NCBI GenBank assembly: GCA_045606265.1
Contig: JAZURO010000032.1
Coordinates: forward strand, 1-64,000
Direction: 5' to 3'
DNA: 64,000 bases
Origin: RGIG4608 sp045606265
Lineage (GTDB): Bacteria; Bacillota; Clostridia; Oscillospirales; CAG-272
In this document: in pieces, positions 32,591 to 41,944 of the stretch
How the letters are laid out: the number at the start of each line of letters is the position of its first letter
Position numbering within the stretch: position 1 is the first letter of the stretch
Position numbers and translations under genes: made by a program
Notes under the pieces: model-generated
Told to the model about the DNA's origin: nothing
What the model saw: only the letters and a program-made list of their open reading frames with translations
Databases searched by the model: none

Positions 32591-34219
32591 TCACAAAAGG
32601 TGAATTTTTGTTAATAATTTTACTATTACTTTTCCCTTTGGAAACATTAAGATTTCCGACTTATCTATCGCTTTTAACTTAATTATTGCTATAAAATATA
32701 TTATTGCAACAACAAGAATAACGCCTATTATTAATAATTTTGATGCGTAAATACCTGACAAAAATACATATAGTGCTATTCCCAAGGCAACTGATAAGAA
32801 TGCGGAAACAAATGGTTTGATAAATATTTTTGATACAGTGCCTATTTCTCCAGAGTTCTTTACAATAAAATATAGATTCAGAGATACTATTACAACCGTT
32901 GAAAAAAACGTGCTAATTGGCGCTCCTGCAATATTAATTTCAGGAATACCGATAAGTACAAATGAGGTTGCAATCTTAATGAACAAACCGCAAATCATAC
33001 TTATTATGGGTTTGTTAACCTGTTTGTATGCTTGTAAAACAGCATTGGTAATCGTTATCATTGATGACAAGAATATCGAAACTCCCAGCAATGACAAAAG
33101 AGGTGCCGTATATTCAATTTCTTCGCTTTGCGAGGAAAATAACAAACTTAAAATGGGTTTACTAAAAGCCGATACTCCCAAGCTGGCAGGAATAGATATC
33201 AATGCAGTTAACTTCAAAGAGGTTGAAATGGAGGATATTTCTTTTTCCCTGTTTCTTTCTTCTATGGCTCCTGCTAACATAGGCACAAGCGGTAAAGCAA
33301 CGGCACTGATTAATGTAGACGGTAGATTGTATATAGATACAGCCATTGTACTATATGAGCCATAAATAGCGTTTGCAGTGCTTTGTGAATATCCAATATC
33401 ACCTAATCTCCCCAATATCATTGTCATATCAATAACCTTATTAAGAGACAAAATCGTAGAGCTGAGAGTTATCGGTATTGCTATAACTAATAATTGCTTC
33501 AATATCTTTCCACTTGGTTCAACGGATTTTGATAGCGTATCATCCCTTGGTATTCTGATTCTGTAGAACAGCTTGTATATTCCTAAATAGAGTAAAGAAA
33601 TTAATACTCCAATAGTAAGGCCTAAAACAGCAAATGAAGCTACATACGGCATTGAATAACCGCTGTTCAGAGCAATTATTGCAAACCCCAATCCAAGTAA
33701 CAGCTTACCGAGGGCTTCAATTACCTGTGATACAGCCGTGGGAAACATCAGTTGATTTCCTTGAAAATATCCCCTGATTGCACTACTTAAACAAACGAAT
33801 AAAAGAGTTGGTGAAATAGCAAGAATGGAAAATGCCGCAGCATCATTATTTATCATATGGGCAAATTCTTTATGGAATATGCTCATTAATACAGTCCCTA
33901 TTAGACCTAAAAGACCTAAGACTATTAAAGAAATCCTGAATATTTTTTTAATATTATTTATTCTTCTTTGTGTGCTGTTTTCGGATATCAATATTGAAAT
34001 TGCAACAGGTATGCCAGTTGTTGCAATTACAAAAAATAACGAATATATCTCATAAGCAGAGTTAAAATAGCCCATTCCCTCTGCACCGAGATATGCCATC
34101 ATTGGTATTTTATAAAAAACACCGATAATTTTAACTATAAAGGTAGAAAAAGCGAGAACAGCAACTCCTGAGAAAAACTGTTTTTCGTAGCTTTTATTAT
34201 CAGTTTTTTTCATTTGCAT
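32591..34219 (-). CDS. spoVB: SpoVB/MurJ-type polysaccharide lipid flippase (MOP superfamily)
   Basis: A 542-residue membrane protein with about 14 transmembrane segments, opening FFSGVAVLAFSTFIVKIIGVFYKIPMMAYLG, a pattern typical of SpoVB/YabM/MurJ oligosaccharide flippases that export lipid-linked cell wall precursors; SpoVB acts in spore cortex synthesis. The position next to mazG and yabP-yabQ matches Bacillus yabM/spoVB-like synteny. The ATG at 34219 lies eight bases after GGAGG; an earlier in-frame ATG overlaps that site. Which of SpoVB and YabM it corresponds to is uncertain. Confidence 0.8.
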   Translation of the reverse strand: MQMKKTDNKSYEKQFFSGVAVLAFSTFIVKIIGVFYKIPMMAYLGAEGMGYFNSAYEIYSLFFVIATTGIPVAISILISENSTQRRINNIKKIFRISLIVLGLLGLIGTVLMSIFHKEFAHMINNDAAAFSILAISPTLLFVCLSSAIRGYFQGNQLMFPTAVSQVIEALGKLLLGLGFAIIALNSGYSMPYVASFAVLGLTIGVLISLLYLGIYKLFYRIRIPRDDTLSKSVEPSGKILKQLLVIAIPITLSSTILSLNKVIDMTMILGRLGDIGYSQSTANAIYGSYSTMAVSIYNLPSTLISAVALPLVPMLAGAIEERNREKEISSISTSLKLTALISIPASLGVSAFSKPILSLLFSSQSEEIEYTAPLLSLLGVSIFLSSMITITNAVLQAYKQVNKPIISMICGLFIKIATSFVLIGIPEINIAGAPISTFFSTVVIVSLNLYFIVKNSGEIGTVSKIFIKPFVSAFLSVALGIALYVFLSGIYASKLLIIGVILVVAIIYFIAIIKLKAIDKSEILMFPKGKVIVKLLTKIHLL

Positions 34220-34240
34220 AGTTCTCGCCTCCATTAAATA

Positions 34241-35527
34241 TTAATCAAAATAATGTTTGCAAATTTCATCAAATTCATATATTGTTTTTTCTATATCAAT
34301 GGTTGTAAACTCACCGTTTTGATATAAAATATCGCCGTCAACCATTGTAAGCAACACATTTGAAGAGTTTGCGCTATATGAAAGTGTACAATATGTATCA
34401 AAGCAAGGCTTGTTATTAATTGCATTTAGATCAATCATAACTATATCTGCACGATTACCAACCTTCAATTTACCGCAGTCCTGTCTACCCTGTGACATAG
34501 CTCCGTTAACAGTTGCCAAATCAAGAACTTGCGAAGCTATCGTTGCTTCTGCATCACGGTTGTATCCCTTATGCAATATTGATACCAGTTGATACTCACG
34601 CATAATATCAAGGGTATTGTTTGAAGCTGCTCCGTCAGTTCCAAGAGATACGCAAACACCCTTTTCAAGCATTTTTGGAACTCTGGCAATACCGCTTCCG
34701 AGCTTCAAATTGCTTGTTGCATTGTGTGAAACAAATGCACCGCAATCACGGATGATATCCATATCGTTATCAGTTACGTAAACACAGTGTGCAAGTGTTG
34801 TGGGTGATGCAAGAACTCCTGTATCATAGAAAAATTCAATTGGGGTCTTGCCGTATTTTCGGATACATTCAAGATGCTCATTTTCACTCTCAGACGCATG
34901 TATCTGCATTCTCAAATTATTATCCTTAGTATATTCAGCTACCTCTCTTATATACTTCTCCTGATTGGTATATTCAGCGTGGATGGACATATCCATTATC
35001 AGTTTTTCATTATTTGCATTTTGATATTGATTGATCCACTCTAGTGATTCTGCAAATCTCCAATCGCCTTTAATAGTAGCATTTTCTCCAAACGATACGA
35101 GTGAGCGAGAAAGATTCGCTTTGATACCTGTTTCGATAACCGCCTCTGCAACAGAATTTTCAAACATATACATATCGGAAAATGATACAATACCGTTTTT
35201 CAACATTTCGGCAATACCAAGCTTTGATGAAACGTAAACGTTTTCACTATTCAATCTTTCCTCGGCAGGAAATATCTTTTCGTTTAACCAACGCCAAAGA
35301 GGAAGATCTTCACCATATCCGCGGAACATGACCATTGGCACGTGGCAATGTGAATTGTAAAAACCGGGAATCAATAAATTACCTTTACCGTCTATTTTTT
35401 TGTCATATTCCTGCGGCATATCCCTGCCAATATACGAGATTAGATTTCCATCAGTCAAAAGAAATATATGCTCGTCTGCAAAGCCATATTCCTCAGGAAT
35501 CCTTACATTTTCAAATAATATCTTCAT
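34241..35527 (-). CDS. mtaD: amidohydrolase of the MTA/SAH deaminase family
   Basis: This 428-residue metal-dependent deaminase has an intact zinc site: SHCHVP (His59, His61), QIHASESENE (about His210), LAHCVYV (about 237) and GTDGAASNN (about Asp288). The family deaminates S-adenosylhomocysteine, methylthioadenosine, 5'-deoxyadenosine or guanine derivatives. 5'-Deoxyadenosine removal would fit an anaerobe rich in radical SAM enzymes (nrdG and hemZ-like are close), but that is inference. It lies 14 bases after the hemZ-like gene. Confidence 0.82.
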   Translation of the reverse strand: MKILFENVRIPEEYGFADEHIFLLTDGNLISYIGRDMPQEYDKKIDGKGNLLIPGFYNSHCHVPMVMFRGYGEDLPLWRWLNEKIFPAEERLNSENVYVSSKLGIAEMLKNGIVSFSDMYMFENSVAEAVIETGIKANLSRSLVSFGENATIKGDWRFAESLEWINQYQNANNEKLIMDMSIHAEYTNQEKYIREVAEYTKDNNLRMQIHASESENEHLECIRKYGKTPIEFFYDTGVLASPTTLAHCVYVTDNDMDIIRDCGAFVSHNATSNLKLGSGIARVPKMLEKGVCVSLGTDGAASNNTLDIMREYQLVSILHKGYNRDAEATIASQVLDLATVNGAMSQGRQDCGKLKVGNRADIVMIDLNAINNKPCFDTYCTLSYSANSSNVLLTMVDGDILYQNGEFTTIDIEKTIYEFDEICKHYFD

Positions 35528-35541
35528 ATAAATTCTCCTGT

Positions 35542-37026
35542 TTAGTGAGATTCATAAAAGTTTTTAATTTCATTAATTATAGCTGACGTGTTATGATTAT
35601 CAAGATACTCATATGGGTATTTCGGATTAAAGTGTCTGATAATCTTTGTTGATGCTATATTAGCGGGATAGTATTCCACCAATTTAGTAACAGCTCCCGC
35701 ACCAACAGACAGAATTGAATGTACTTCTTCCATCATGTATATGTTGTAGAGACCTTCTGTTCCTTCCAAGGCAAATCCTACGTTTTCAAAATTACCGACT
35801 GTATTCTTTTGTCTGTACATATAGTAAGGAACATATCCTGCCGCTTGCGCACGAAGCTGTGAATAGTCAACACATTTTCCAACGTCACCACCGCGAATAG
35901 AATAAATATTCTGATTCTGAGATAAAATATCTGCTGCCTTCTTAACACAAAACGTATGTACAGTTATATTTTCAGGTTCAAGAGCAATTATCTTATCAAA
36001 CGTTGATGAAAAATACTTAAAATTATCACCGGGCAATCCTGCAATAAGGTCTGTATTAATGCACTTGATTCCCGAATTTTTGGCTAATTCAAAAGCACGG
36101 TAAAATTCTTCAATACTATGGCTTCTTCCAATTGATTTAACAACTTGCTCGTTTAATGATTGGGGATTAACACTGACTCTTGTTATACCATAGCGCTTAG
36201 ATACAGATAGCTTTTCAGCAGTTATTGTATCCGGACGTCCTCCCTCTAAAGTAAATTCTTCAAGAGAATTAACATCTATTTTGCTATCAATGAGCGAAAG
36301 CAATTTTTCAAGCTGCGTTTCGGTCAAAATAGTAGGAGTTCCACCACCAATATATATGGTTTTCAAATTCAATCCCAACTCATTGATCGTGTCAAGCAAT
36401 ACTTCAAGCTCATTACAAAGCTTATCAAGATAAGCAGGTATCAACGAGAGGAGTTTAGGGGTGGTATAAGAAACAAATGAGCAGTATGAGCAACGTGAAG
36501 GACAAAAAGGAATTGAGATATACACGCTGCAATCACGAATATCCGGATTTCCCATTATTTTTTGCTCTCTGCGTGCAATATCTGTCGCTAATGCTGCTTT
36601 TTTGGGAATAACAAAATAATCGTTATTCAGAATTTTTCTGACCTTTGCCTTAGTATTACCGTTCAAAAGCATCTCCATTGCTACCTTGGATGGTCTGACA
36701 CCGGTAAGCATTCCCCACGAAGGCCTATAACCGAGCATTTCACTTCCAACAGCAAGAACAACATTACCAGCCGCAATCTTCGCAGTTCTTTGTTTGGTTA
36801 CGTCAGGAGCATAATCAACAGTTTTTTCCGATTCAGCCACTTTACCGTTGTAAGTTAATGTAGCTTTGGCATAACAACCGGTATCATTGCTCTTAACAAA
36901 AACATCCATTACCGGTGTATCTTCATCTATTTCTTGATCCCTTGAAAATTTTTCACCGGGAAAAAATATCATGCATAATGTTTGCACATAAAATGCATTT
37001 ATATCTCCATTTACCGTTAGTTTCAT
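35542..37026 (-). CDS. hemZ: HemZ-type radical SAM protein (oxygen-independent coproporphyrinogen dehydrogenase family)
   Basis: A 494-residue radical SAM protein. An N-terminal domain of about 160 residues with MLTGVRPSKVAMEMLL is characteristic of HemZ. The cluster motif CPSRCSYCSF (CxxxCxxC, about 173-182) and IYIGGGTPTILTE follow, then the HemN-like PQSLNE segment. HemZ homologues in anaerobes without haem genes probably have another task, and no haem pathway genes are visible here. It starts 15 bases after dtd. Confidence 0.88.
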   Translation of the reverse strand: MKLTVNGDINAFYVQTLCMIFFPGEKFSRDQEIDEDTPVMDVFVKSNDTGCYAKATLTYNGKVAESEKTVDYAPDVTKQRTAKIAAGNVVLAVGSEMLGYRPSWGMLTGVRPSKVAMEMLLNGNTKAKVRKILNNDYFVIPKKAALATDIARREQKIMGNPDIRDCSVYISIPFCPSRCSYCSFVSYTTPKLLSLIPAYLDKLCNELEVLLDTINELGLNLKTIYIGGGTPTILTETQLEKLLSLIDSKIDVNSLEEFTLEGGRPDTITAEKLSVSKRYGITRVSVNPQSLNEQVVKSIGRSHSIEEFYRAFELAKNSGIKCINTDLIAGLPGDNFKYFSSTFDKIIALEPENITVHTFCVKKAADILSQNQNIYSIRGGDVGKCVDYSQLRAQAAGYVPYYMYRQKNTVGNFENVGFALEGTEGLYNIYMMEEVHSILSVGAGAVTKLVEYYPANIASTKIIRHFNPKYPYEYLDNHNTSAIINEIKNFYESH

Positions 37027-37041
37027 TAACTTTCTCCTAAA

Positions 37042-37491
37042 TCATTTAAGTAGATTACTATCCATAACTATTGTAACAGGACCATCGTTCAATATGCTAA
37101 CTTGCATATCTGCCCCGAACACTCCAGTGCCAACGTGTTTAACCTCAGCACGCATTAAATCAACAAAATATTCATAAAGAGGAATAGCAATCGTGGGCTC
37201 AGCGGCGCCAAAGTAATCGGGTCTATTCCCTTTTTTATAATTTGCAAGTAAAGTAAATTGAGATACCACAAGCAACTCACCGTCAACATCCTTAATTGAC
37301 AAATTCATTTTTCCATACTCATCACTGAATATTCTCAATTTAGATATTTTTGCAGCAAGCAATCTTGCATCTTCTTCCGTGTCACCTTTGGCAACACCGA
37401 GAAGTATCATCAAACCACAAGAACATTCACCGTGAATATTACCTCCTATTGAAACACTTGCATTCTTAACTCTTTGGATAACAGCAATCAT
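37042..37491 (-). CDS. dtd: D-aminoacyl-tRNA deacylase
   Basis: This 149-residue proofreading enzyme frees D-amino acids and mischarged Gly from tRNA. The SQFTL motif (about residues 77-81) and the GPVT motif (about 136-139) that meet across the dimer interface are both intact. The order relA-dtd is common in Firmicutes; it starts ten bases after the relA stop. Confidence 0.96.
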   Translation of the reverse strand: MIAVIQRVKNASVSIGGNIHGECSCGLMILLGVAKGDTEEDARLLAAKISKLRIFSDEYGKMNLSIKDVDGELLVVSQFTLLANYKKGNRPDYFGAAEPTIAIPLYEYFVDLMRAEVKHVGTGVFGADMQVSILNDGPVTIVMDSNLLK

Positions 37492-37501
37492 AAAAAACCT
37501 C

Positions 37502-39709
37502 TTAATTCAAAAATCCACGTGAAACGTCATAAATGCCTGGAATTGAACGCAATCTTGATACAATGGAATTATAGTGATCAGTATTCTTGCATCCAACCTT
37601 GAGAGTAACGAGTGAACCTCCGGATGAAGTTTGCACGTTAATCTGAAGAATATCTACCCTCATATCTGCCAATGCCACTGAAATATCAGCAAGCATACCA
37701 ATTCTGTCATCAACTCTGATTTGAAGATTTGCTTCAAACAAGCTGCGTTTTGCACCCGAATCCTCATCCCATGATGCACTTACCCAACGATCATAATAGT
37801 CGGGATTATTCTTACCGTTGATAACATTCGGACAATCGCATTTATGAATAGAAATTCCATATCCCTTGGTGATAAATCCAATGACACTGTCTCCCGGCAA
37901 GGGATTACAACATTTTGCAAATTTAACACTGCAACCGGTTTCGCCATCAACGATAATTCCACTGTTGGATCTGATCTTTTTGGGCTTTGCCGTAACCATA
38001 TTCTCTTCAGTGACAACAGGTGGCGGCTCAGCCGGTGAAACCATTTTGGCAACCTCATCAACGATCTTATTGCGCACCTTTGAAATCGGGAGCCCCCCGT
38101 ATCCAATGGTATTATATAGGTCGTCCGCTGTTGAGAAACCGTTTCTTACAGCCACGTTTTCAACTGCCTCGGTTCGGGTAGCTTCATTAACAACGAATCC
38201 CGCTTTTTTGATTTCGCCTTCAATCATTGATCGACCGAGAATAATATTGTCAGCTCTTTTTTCTTTCTTAAACCATTGACGTATTCTATTCTTGGCATCA
38301 CTTGTCGCAACTATTTTCAGCCAGTCACGGCTCGGTCCCTTTGAAGCAGCTGAGGTAAGAATTTCAACAATTTCACCGTTTTGCAAAACACGGTCAATGG
38401 GTACAATCATACCGTTAATTTTAGCACCGATCATCTTATTACCCACGGCGCTGTGAATTGCATAGGCAAAGTCAATTACAGTTGCACCTTGCGGGAGTGC
38501 CATGACATCACCTTTGGGAGTAAACACGAAGGTTTCATCACGGAATATATCGATTTTAAGCGCTTGCATAAATTCCTCGGGATCCCTTGTTTCGTCCTCG
38601 GTTTCCAAAAGCTTTGAAATCCATTCAAGCTTCTTATCAATCTCTTCCTTGGATTTTTCGCCCGACTTATATTTCCAATGGGCAGCAACACCGTATTCAG
38701 CAATATGATGCATTTCCCAAGTTCTTATTTGAACCTCAAAAGGTATTCCGTATTTGCCGATAACCGTGGTATGCAACGAACGGTACATATTGGGTTTGGG
38801 TGTGGAAATATAGTCCTTAAACCTACCCGGTACAGAATTAAACATTTCGTGAATAAGACCGAGAGCCGTGTAACAGTCAAGCTCTGAATCCACGATAATT
38901 CTGAGTGCATAAAAGTCGAATATCTCATCAAAACTCTTGTTTTGATTATACATCTTTTTGTATATACTGTAAACCGTTTTAATTCGGCCTTCAAGAGTGA
39001 ATTTAATGTTATTTTCCCTGAGCTTATTATCAACCAATACACGCACGTCCTCAATAAAATGAAGACTCTGACCGTACTTGCGCTCTATATTTATTTTTAC
39101 CTCATCATAACCAATGGGGTCAATATACTTTAAGCCAAGATTTTCAAGCTCTTGCTTGATCTTTTGCATACCGAGACGGTGAGCTAGAGGCGCATAAACC
39201 TGCATTGTTTCAAGAGCTGTAATTCTTCTCTTGGAATCGGGCTTAGCGTCAAGAGTTCTCATATTATGAAGACGATCACAGAGCTTGATAAATATTACTC
39301 TTACATCCTTAGACATAGCAAGAAGCATTTTTCTGAGTGTTTCAATATGTGCCTCTTCCTTATCTTCAACTTTCAAAGTAACAATTTTCGTCAATCCGTC
39401 AACAAGCATTGACACGTCTTGCCCGAACAGTTTTTCTATTTCTTTCAAATCTGTTTTTTCAGCACAGTCCTCTACCGTATCGTGCAATAATGCGGCACAA
39501 ATGGAATCGGTGTCAAGCTCAAGACCTGCAACAATTTCCGCAACGGCGATCGGGTGCGATATATACGCTTCTCCACTGGCTCTGAATTGACCTTCATGAA
39601 GAGTACGTGCATATTCGTATGCTCTATTTATTTTTTCGATATCATATTTCTTACCCGTTGCTTTAAGCATGGTAATAAGTTTCGTGATATCATTATGTGT
39701 AGTGGACAT
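37502..39709 (-). CDS. relA: bifunctional (p)ppGpp synthetase/hydrolase (RelA/SpoT)
   Basis: The stringent-response enzyme. Its 735 residues have an HD hydrolase domain (RASGEAYISHP and LLHDTVED, about 40-90), a synthetase domain with YSIYKKM, DFYALRIIV and YRSLHTTVIG (about 235-330), a TGS domain (PQGATVIDFAYAIH, about 390-450), a zinc-finger-like region and a C-terminal ACT domain (about 660-735). The ATG at 39709 follows GGAG and lies one base after the recJ stop; an earlier in-frame ATG is inside recJ. Both catalytic halves look intact. Confidence 0.95.
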   Translation of the reverse strand: MSTTHNDITKLITMLKATGKKYDIEKINRAYEYARTLHEGQFRASGEAYISHPIAVAEIVAGLELDTDSICAALLHDTVEDCAEKTDLKEIEKLFGQDVSMLVDGLTKIVTLKVEDKEEAHIETLRKMLLAMSKDVRVIFIKLCDRLHNMRTLDAKPDSKRRITALETMQVYAPLAHRLGMQKIKQELENLGLKYIDPIGYDEVKINIERKYGQSLHFIEDVRVLVDNKLRENNIKFTLEGRIKTVYSIYKKMYNQNKSFDEIFDFYALRIIVDSELDCYTALGLIHEMFNSVPGRFKDYISTPKPNMYRSLHTTVIGKYGIPFEVQIRTWEMHHIAEYGVAAHWKYKSGEKSKEEIDKKLEWISKLLETEDETRDPEEFMQALKIDIFRDETFVFTPKGDVMALPQGATVIDFAYAIHSAVGNKMIGAKINGMIVPIDRVLQNGEIVEILTSAASKGPSRDWLKIVATSDAKNRIRQWFKKEKRADNIILGRSMIEGEIKKAGFVVNEATRTEAVENVAVRNGFSTADDLYNTIGYGGLPISKVRNKIVDEVAKMVSPAEPPPVVTEENMVTAKPKKIRSNSGIIVDGETGCSVKFAKCCNPLPGDSVIGFITKGYGISIHKCDCPNVINGKNNPDYYDRWVSASWDEDSGAKRSLFEANLQIRVDDRIGMLADISVALADMRVDILQINVQTSSGGSLVTLKVGCKNTDHYNSIVSRLRSIPGIYDVSRGFLN

Positions 39710-39710
39710 A

Positions 39711-41924
39711 TTAGTCTCCATAATTCTTAATACATTGATTTCTTATTTTTCTAAGTATAGAAGATTTTTCTATATTGGTTTTTTCCGGGTGGAAATATAT
39801 CTCGTACTGATAAATACCGGGACTAACTTCCTCGACAGTACATATATTAATTTCGTTCATAACTTCCAAAATTATTTTGAGTTTTGCAAGTCTGATATTA
39901 ACGCCCTTCATTCGTGACAATTTGTGATATATATCGATTTCACTCATCATATCATTTCCAAGGCGATATTCAGCTCTAAGCAAGGAATAAACTGAAATAA
40001 AATCCTCTCTCGTTGGGAGTATCCCATCGTTTTCGGTATATTTTTCTCCAAGTCTGATGGAAGAATATATTGATTTCTCATTGGCAAAATAATTTACGTA
40101 ATCATCCGAAAGCTTAATATCCTGCACTATCATCTGAACGCTCTCGATGTTATTAAAATTATTTATATCAAGTGTAAACAGTACATCTACCACATCATTT
40201 TCTTTAATTTTCAGATTAAGATACGATTTTTGGAACATAATGGCACTTATAGTTTGTCCATCTTTTTCCAAAACAAACTTTGAATGATTTCCGCTTCCGA
40301 TAAGTGTTGCCCTTTGAACAGTAAGCCCTCTGCAAATGAAATTGGGTGTGGGGTTCATATTACCAAACGGTTCTAACATAGAGATTTCATTAACCAACGG
40401 AATTGTCATATCAGATAAATTAAGCTCTCTATCCGCTTCTATTTTCAAGTAAAGATCCTCTTCTCTAAGCTTTTGATTTGCATAATCATTAATGCTTTTA
40501 CGAAAAGCAGGAATATCCTTTCTTCTGATTGACAATCCCGCAGCCAATTCATGACCTCCGAATTTTACAAGTAAATCCTGCGAATCAGATAAAGCATCAA
40601 CCAGATTGAATCCCTTTATGCTTCTTCCTGAGCCCTTGCCAACATCAAGATTACTTTTTTCTCCGTACGAGGCACCATCAAATGAAATCAAAATAGATGG
40701 CAAACCATACTTGTCAGTTATTCTGGAAGAAACTATTCCTATAACTCCCTGCAACCATTCATCATCGTCAACGACTATTACTTTTTGGGAATTGATGTCA
40801 AGATCTTTTTCTATCTTTCTATATGCCTCTTCGGCAATTTTATTCTCCTCAATTTGTCTTTGATAATTGATTTCACAAAGCTCATAAGCCAATCTTTCAG
40901 CAGTATCTTGATCGTCAGCCAATAAAAGCTCAACAGCTTTGGTAGCACTGCTCATTCTTCCTGCAGCATTAATACGAGGTCCTATTGTAAATCCTATATA
41001 GGTGGAATTAATCTTCCTTGGCTTACTTCGCTTGTTTGGATTGTCAACAACAGGTCTGACATTTGGATTAGGTCCCCAGCTTGCAGCTTCCATAAGAGCT
41101 TTTATTCCCAATCTGTTCGATTTTTCAAGCATAGCTAATCCGAATTTAACAATAATTCTATTTTCATCAACAATCGGCATAACATCAGCAATCGTACCTA
41201 TTGCAGCCAGATCCGCAAATCTATAATAGATAGATTTTACCGCCTCAGCTTCTCTTTCTTGCCCATAGAAATTTATAATTTCAAATGCGCATATCACCTT
41301 AAAGATAACGCCAACGCCAGCCAAAGATTTGAATGGATAGGCACAATCATCTCTGTGTGGATTTACAACCGCTACAGCATCGGGAAGCTGTTCCTGACAT
41401 TCATGGTGGTCAGTTACTATAACATCAATACCAAGGGATGATGCATATTCTACTTCCTTTACAGCAGTTACGCCTGTATCAACCGTAATTATCAAAGATA
41501 CATCATAAGATGCAAGTATATCTATCGCTCCGGTTGAAAGACCATACCCCTCACCAATTCTATCGGGAATATAGTAACTAACCTGAGCGCCAAGACCCTT
41601 CAAATACAAATAAAGCATAGTTACGGATGTTACGCCATCGACATCATAGTCACCGTAAATAACAATTCTCTCGTTATTTTCAAGCGCAAATTGAAGTCTT
41701 TCAACTGCTTTTTCTACATCTTTAAGTAACAATGGCGAATGCATAACAACGTCACTGAAATTCAAAAACATAGCCGCTTCTTCTGGTGATTTATATCCGC
41801 GGTTATATATCAAAGATGCGCAAATCTCGGACACATTATTCTTTTTGGCAATATCTGCAACAATGGTTTTGCTCTCATCGTTTTCTGAAAATTTCGATGA
41901 CCAAACGGTCTTTCTCTTGTTCAT
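39711..41924 (-). CDS. recJ: single-stranded-DNA-specific exonuclease RecJ
   Basis: RecJ degrades ssDNA 5' to 3' in recombination and repair. DHH-domain motifs are clear: YGDYDVDGVTS (about 74-84), VDTGVT (about 129), VTDHHE (about 150-155), then the DHHA1 GSGRSIKGFNL and GGHELAAG segments. A C-terminal extension of about 170 residues beyond the core, with an OB-like part, is usual in Firmicutes. GGAGGTG precedes the ATG. It lies between the FAD oxidoreductase and relA. Confidence 0.95.
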   Translation of the reverse strand: MNKRKTVWSSKFSENDESKTIVADIAKKNNVSEICASLIYNRGYKSPEEAAMFLNFSDVVMHSPLLLKDVEKAVERLQFALENNERIVIYGDYDVDGVTSVTMLYLYLKGLGAQVSYYIPDRIGEGYGLSTGAIDILASYDVSLIITVDTGVTAVKEVEYASSLGIDVIVTDHHECQEQLPDAVAVVNPHRDDCAYPFKSLAGVGVIFKVICAFEIINFYGQEREAEAVKSIYYRFADLAAIGTIADVMPIVDENRIIVKFGLAMLEKSNRLGIKALMEAASWGPNPNVRPVVDNPNKRSKPRKINSTYIGFTIGPRINAAGRMSSATKAVELLLADDQDTAERLAYELCEINYQRQIEENKIAEEAYRKIEKDLDINSQKVIVVDDDEWLQGVIGIVSSRITDKYGLPSILISFDGASYGEKSNLDVGKGSGRSIKGFNLVDALSDSQDLLVKFGGHELAAGLSIRRKDIPAFRKSINDYANQKLREEDLYLKIEADRELNLSDMTIPLVNEISMLEPFGNMNPTPNFICRGLTVQRATLIGSGNHSKFVLEKDGQTISAIMFQKSYLNLKIKENDVVDVLFTLDINNFNNIESVQMIVQDIKLSDDYVNYFANEKSIYSSIRLGEKYTENDGILPTREDFISVYSLLRAEYRLGNDMMSEIDIYHKLSRMKGVNIRLAKLKIILEVMNEINICTVEEVSPGIYQYEIYFHPEKTNIEKSSILRKIRNQCIKNYGD

Positions 41925-41944
41925 TGCGCACCTCCTTTTATGTT

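Noticed and set aside
37866..38279. 137-residue open frame antisense to relA
   Set aside because: It is a shadow of the relA coding sequence with Thr/Ser/Ile-rich low-complexity composition and no start signals.
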